In this document: one piece after another, positions 5,093 to 6,266 of the stretch
Layout of the letters: the number at the start of each line of letters is the position of its first letter
Numbering within the stretch: position 1 is the stretch's first letter
Assembly (NCBI GenBank): GCA_019245275.1
Contig: JAFARW010000118.1
Span: 1 to 6,266, forward strand
DNA length: 6,266 bases
Direction of reading: 5' to 3'
Source of the DNA: Vulcanimicrobiota bacterium
GTDB taxonomy: Bacteria; Vulcanimicrobiota; Vulcanimicrobiia; Vulcanimicrobiales; Vulcanimicrobiaceae
The notes under the pieces: generated by a model
What the model saw: only the letters and a program-made list of their open reading frames with translations
Database searches by the model: none
Told to the model about the DNA's origin: nothing
Made by a program: the position numbers and the translations under genes

Positions 5093-6266
5093 CGCGGCGC
5101 GCTTAGCGGCGCTGTGGTTCGGCGTGCAGGCGCTCTGGGGCGCGCTGTTAGGTATTTCGTTGCAAGCGCGCACGAGCGCGCTGCATCCGCACGATGCAGT
5201 AATCGCGTACGGGCAAATCGCCACGCTCGGCGCCCTGACCGCGATGGTTGTTCAGGTTTTGGTGGGACCGTTTTCCGACCGGCGCCGTCGAGCCGGCGGC
5301 GATCGGCGGCCATTTTTGATCGTCGGAACGCTCTTTGGAATCGCCGGCGTCATCGCGTTTTACCTCGCACCAACCTTTGCGTTGCTGATCGCCGCGACGA
5401 TCTTTTTGCAATTCGGCGTCAACATCGCAATCGGTCCGTACCAAGCGATTATTCCGGACTACTTTGAGCCCGCAAACGCGGGCATTGCATCTTCATGGAT
5501 GGCCGCATTGCAGAGCGCCGGCAATGCATGCGGCGCGCTGGCTGCGACGTTCATTGCGACGCCGCTGGGCGTCGCCCTCGTATTAGCGGCGCTTTTGGCA
5601 TTGGGAGCGCTGATCACGATCGCACACATGGCGCACATCGCGCCTCGCGCCATCGAGACGGCCGCGTTTCGCGTTCCTAAAGGTGCGCTCGATCTCTTTA
5701 TCTCGCGCGCCATCTTGTGGATCGGCTTCTACACGATTTTGGGCTACATGTTCTTTTACGTTCGGGATACGCTGCAAATTGTGACGCCGGTTCGCACAAC
5801 CGGCGTCGTTATTCTGATCTTTACGATCACTGCGGCCATCGGCGCAGCTCTTTCCGGACGCCCCGCCGATCGCTTGGATAGGCGCCTCGTCGTCAATATC
5901 GGAACGGCACTGTTGACGATCGCCTTGATTGCCTTTATCGCGTTGCGCCATGTAGACACGCTATTTGTGACGGCTGCACTTGCGGGGATCGGATGGGGTG
6001 CATTCTTAACGGCGGATTGGGCGCTCGGCTGCGCTATTCTGCCGCGCAACGCTATGGCGACCGCGATGGGAATCTGGAACGTCGCCGTTGCCGGCTCGCA
6101 AATCGTCGCCCCGGCACTGGCGACGGCGATTTTGCTGCTTACCCACGCGTCGAGCAGCGAGCGGCCAATCTATGCGCTGGGGCTTGCAACCGCGGAGGTC
6201 GTGGTGGGCAGCATCTGGATCTGGCGTTTGCCCAATCTCGAGCCCACAAGAGGCTCCTTGGGGTAA
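5073..6266 (+). CDS. Major facilitator superfamily transporter, SLC45/sugar-porter-like
   Basis: This is a 397-aa integral membrane protein with about twelve hydrophobic segments in two halves. The MFS motif A is clear in the first half as GPFSDRRRRAGGDRRPF (65-81), and a degenerate copy, GRPADRLDRR (262-271), sits at the matching place in the second half. NIAIGPYQAIIPD (117-129) and ADWALGCAILP (314-324), followed by MGIWN (332-336), resemble the SLC45/sucrose-porter-like branch of MFS, so a proton-coupled sugar or related solute is plausible. The substrate is not demonstrated. ATG 5073 is chosen because the first membrane segment follows within about ten residues. ATG 5052 and GTG 5010 are also in frame but would add a polar, non-homologous-looking leader read from the nucleotidyltransferase codons. 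No good ribosome site is seen, so translation is probably coupled to the gene before it. The stop TAA is the last codon of the window. Confidence 0.88.
   Translation: MRASTVSAARLAALWFGVQALWGALLGISLQARTSALHPHDAVIAYGQIATLGALTAMVVQVLVGPFSDRRRRAGGDRRPFLIVGTLFGIAGVIAFYLAPTFALLIAATIFLQFGVNIAIGPYQAIIPDYFEPANAGIASSWMAALQSAGNACGALAATFIATPLGVALVLAALLALGALITIAHMAHIAPRAIETAAFRVPKGALDLFISRAILWIGFYTILGYMFFYVRDTLQIVTPVRTTGVVILIFTITAAIGAALSGRPADRLDRRLVVNIGTALLTIALIAFIALRHVDTLFVTAALAGIGWGAFLTADWALGCAILPRNAMATAMGIWNVAVAGSQIVAPALATAILLLTHASSSERPIYALGLATAEVVVGSIWIWRLPNLEPTRGSLG
5783..5807 (+). repeat. 10-bp perfect inverted repeat inside the transporter gene
   Basis: GACGCCGGTT (5783-5792) and AACCGGCGTC (5798-5807) are exact reverse complements around the loop CGCAC. 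Two further G-U pairs could extend the stem outwards in RNA (5782/5808, 5781/5809). It is the strongest inverted repeat I noticed in the window. It lies within codons for the loop after the seventh membrane segment (residues about 238-245). No U-run follows, so it is not a typical terminator. Confidence 0.55.

Noticed and set aside
5468..5483. GCCCGC-AAAC-GCGGGC hairpin in the transporter gene
   Set aside because: A 6-bp GC stem with a 4-nt loop is expected by chance in GC-rich codons; no other signal supports a function.

Overview
This window is a tightly packed, single-strand stretch of bacterial chromosome. It carries the distal half of the spc ribosomal-protein operon and the beginning of the alpha operon, followed by two genes that do not belong to the standard ribosomal cluster. 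All ten genes lie on the + strand. Gaps between genes are at most about 20 nt and several genes overlap, so there is no non-coding stretch long enough for a conventional promoter. No tRNA, rRNA, mobile element, CRISPR array or intrinsic terminator was found.

Layout: the 3' end of rpsE (S5), rplO (L15, with a long Lys/Ala-rich N-terminal extension), secY (TTG start directly after the rplO stop), adk, map (4-nt ATGA overlap with adk), infA (GTG start, basic N-terminal extension), rpmJ (38-aa zinc-type L36), rpsM (S13, overlapping rpmJ by 1 nt), a MobA-like nucleotidyltransferase that probably starts at CTG 6 nt after rpsM, and a 12-TM major facilitator transporter overlapping it by 20 nt. The window ends on the transporter's stop codon.

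How the genes work together: rpsE, rplO, rpmJ and rpsM encode ribosomal subunits and infA encodes initiation factor IF-1. secY makes the channel through which membrane and secreted proteins leave the ribosome. map trims the initiator methionine from nascent chains, and adk balances adenine nucleotides. The two terminal genes have no visible link to translation. Their overlap suggests they are expressed together, and they sit where rpsK-rpsD-rpoA-rplQ would normally follow.

Organism: the adk-map-infA-rpmJ-rpsM order is widespread in Firmicutes, Actinobacteria, Chloroflexi and related deep-branching phyla. The GC-rich DNA, the absence of rpmD between rpsE and rplO, and the style of the proteins fit a deep-branching GC-rich lineage such as Eremiobacterota/WPS-2 or a neighbour. 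This placement is a tentative impression, not a demonstrated assignment.

The points most worth a second look are the cryptic CTG start of the nucleotidyltransferase (a routine start call would delete its nucleotide-binding loop), the cationic N-terminal extensions on both L15 and IF-1, the break of the alpha operon after rpsM, and a perfect 10-bp inverted repeat inside the transporter gene. No clearly new multi-gene system is evident.
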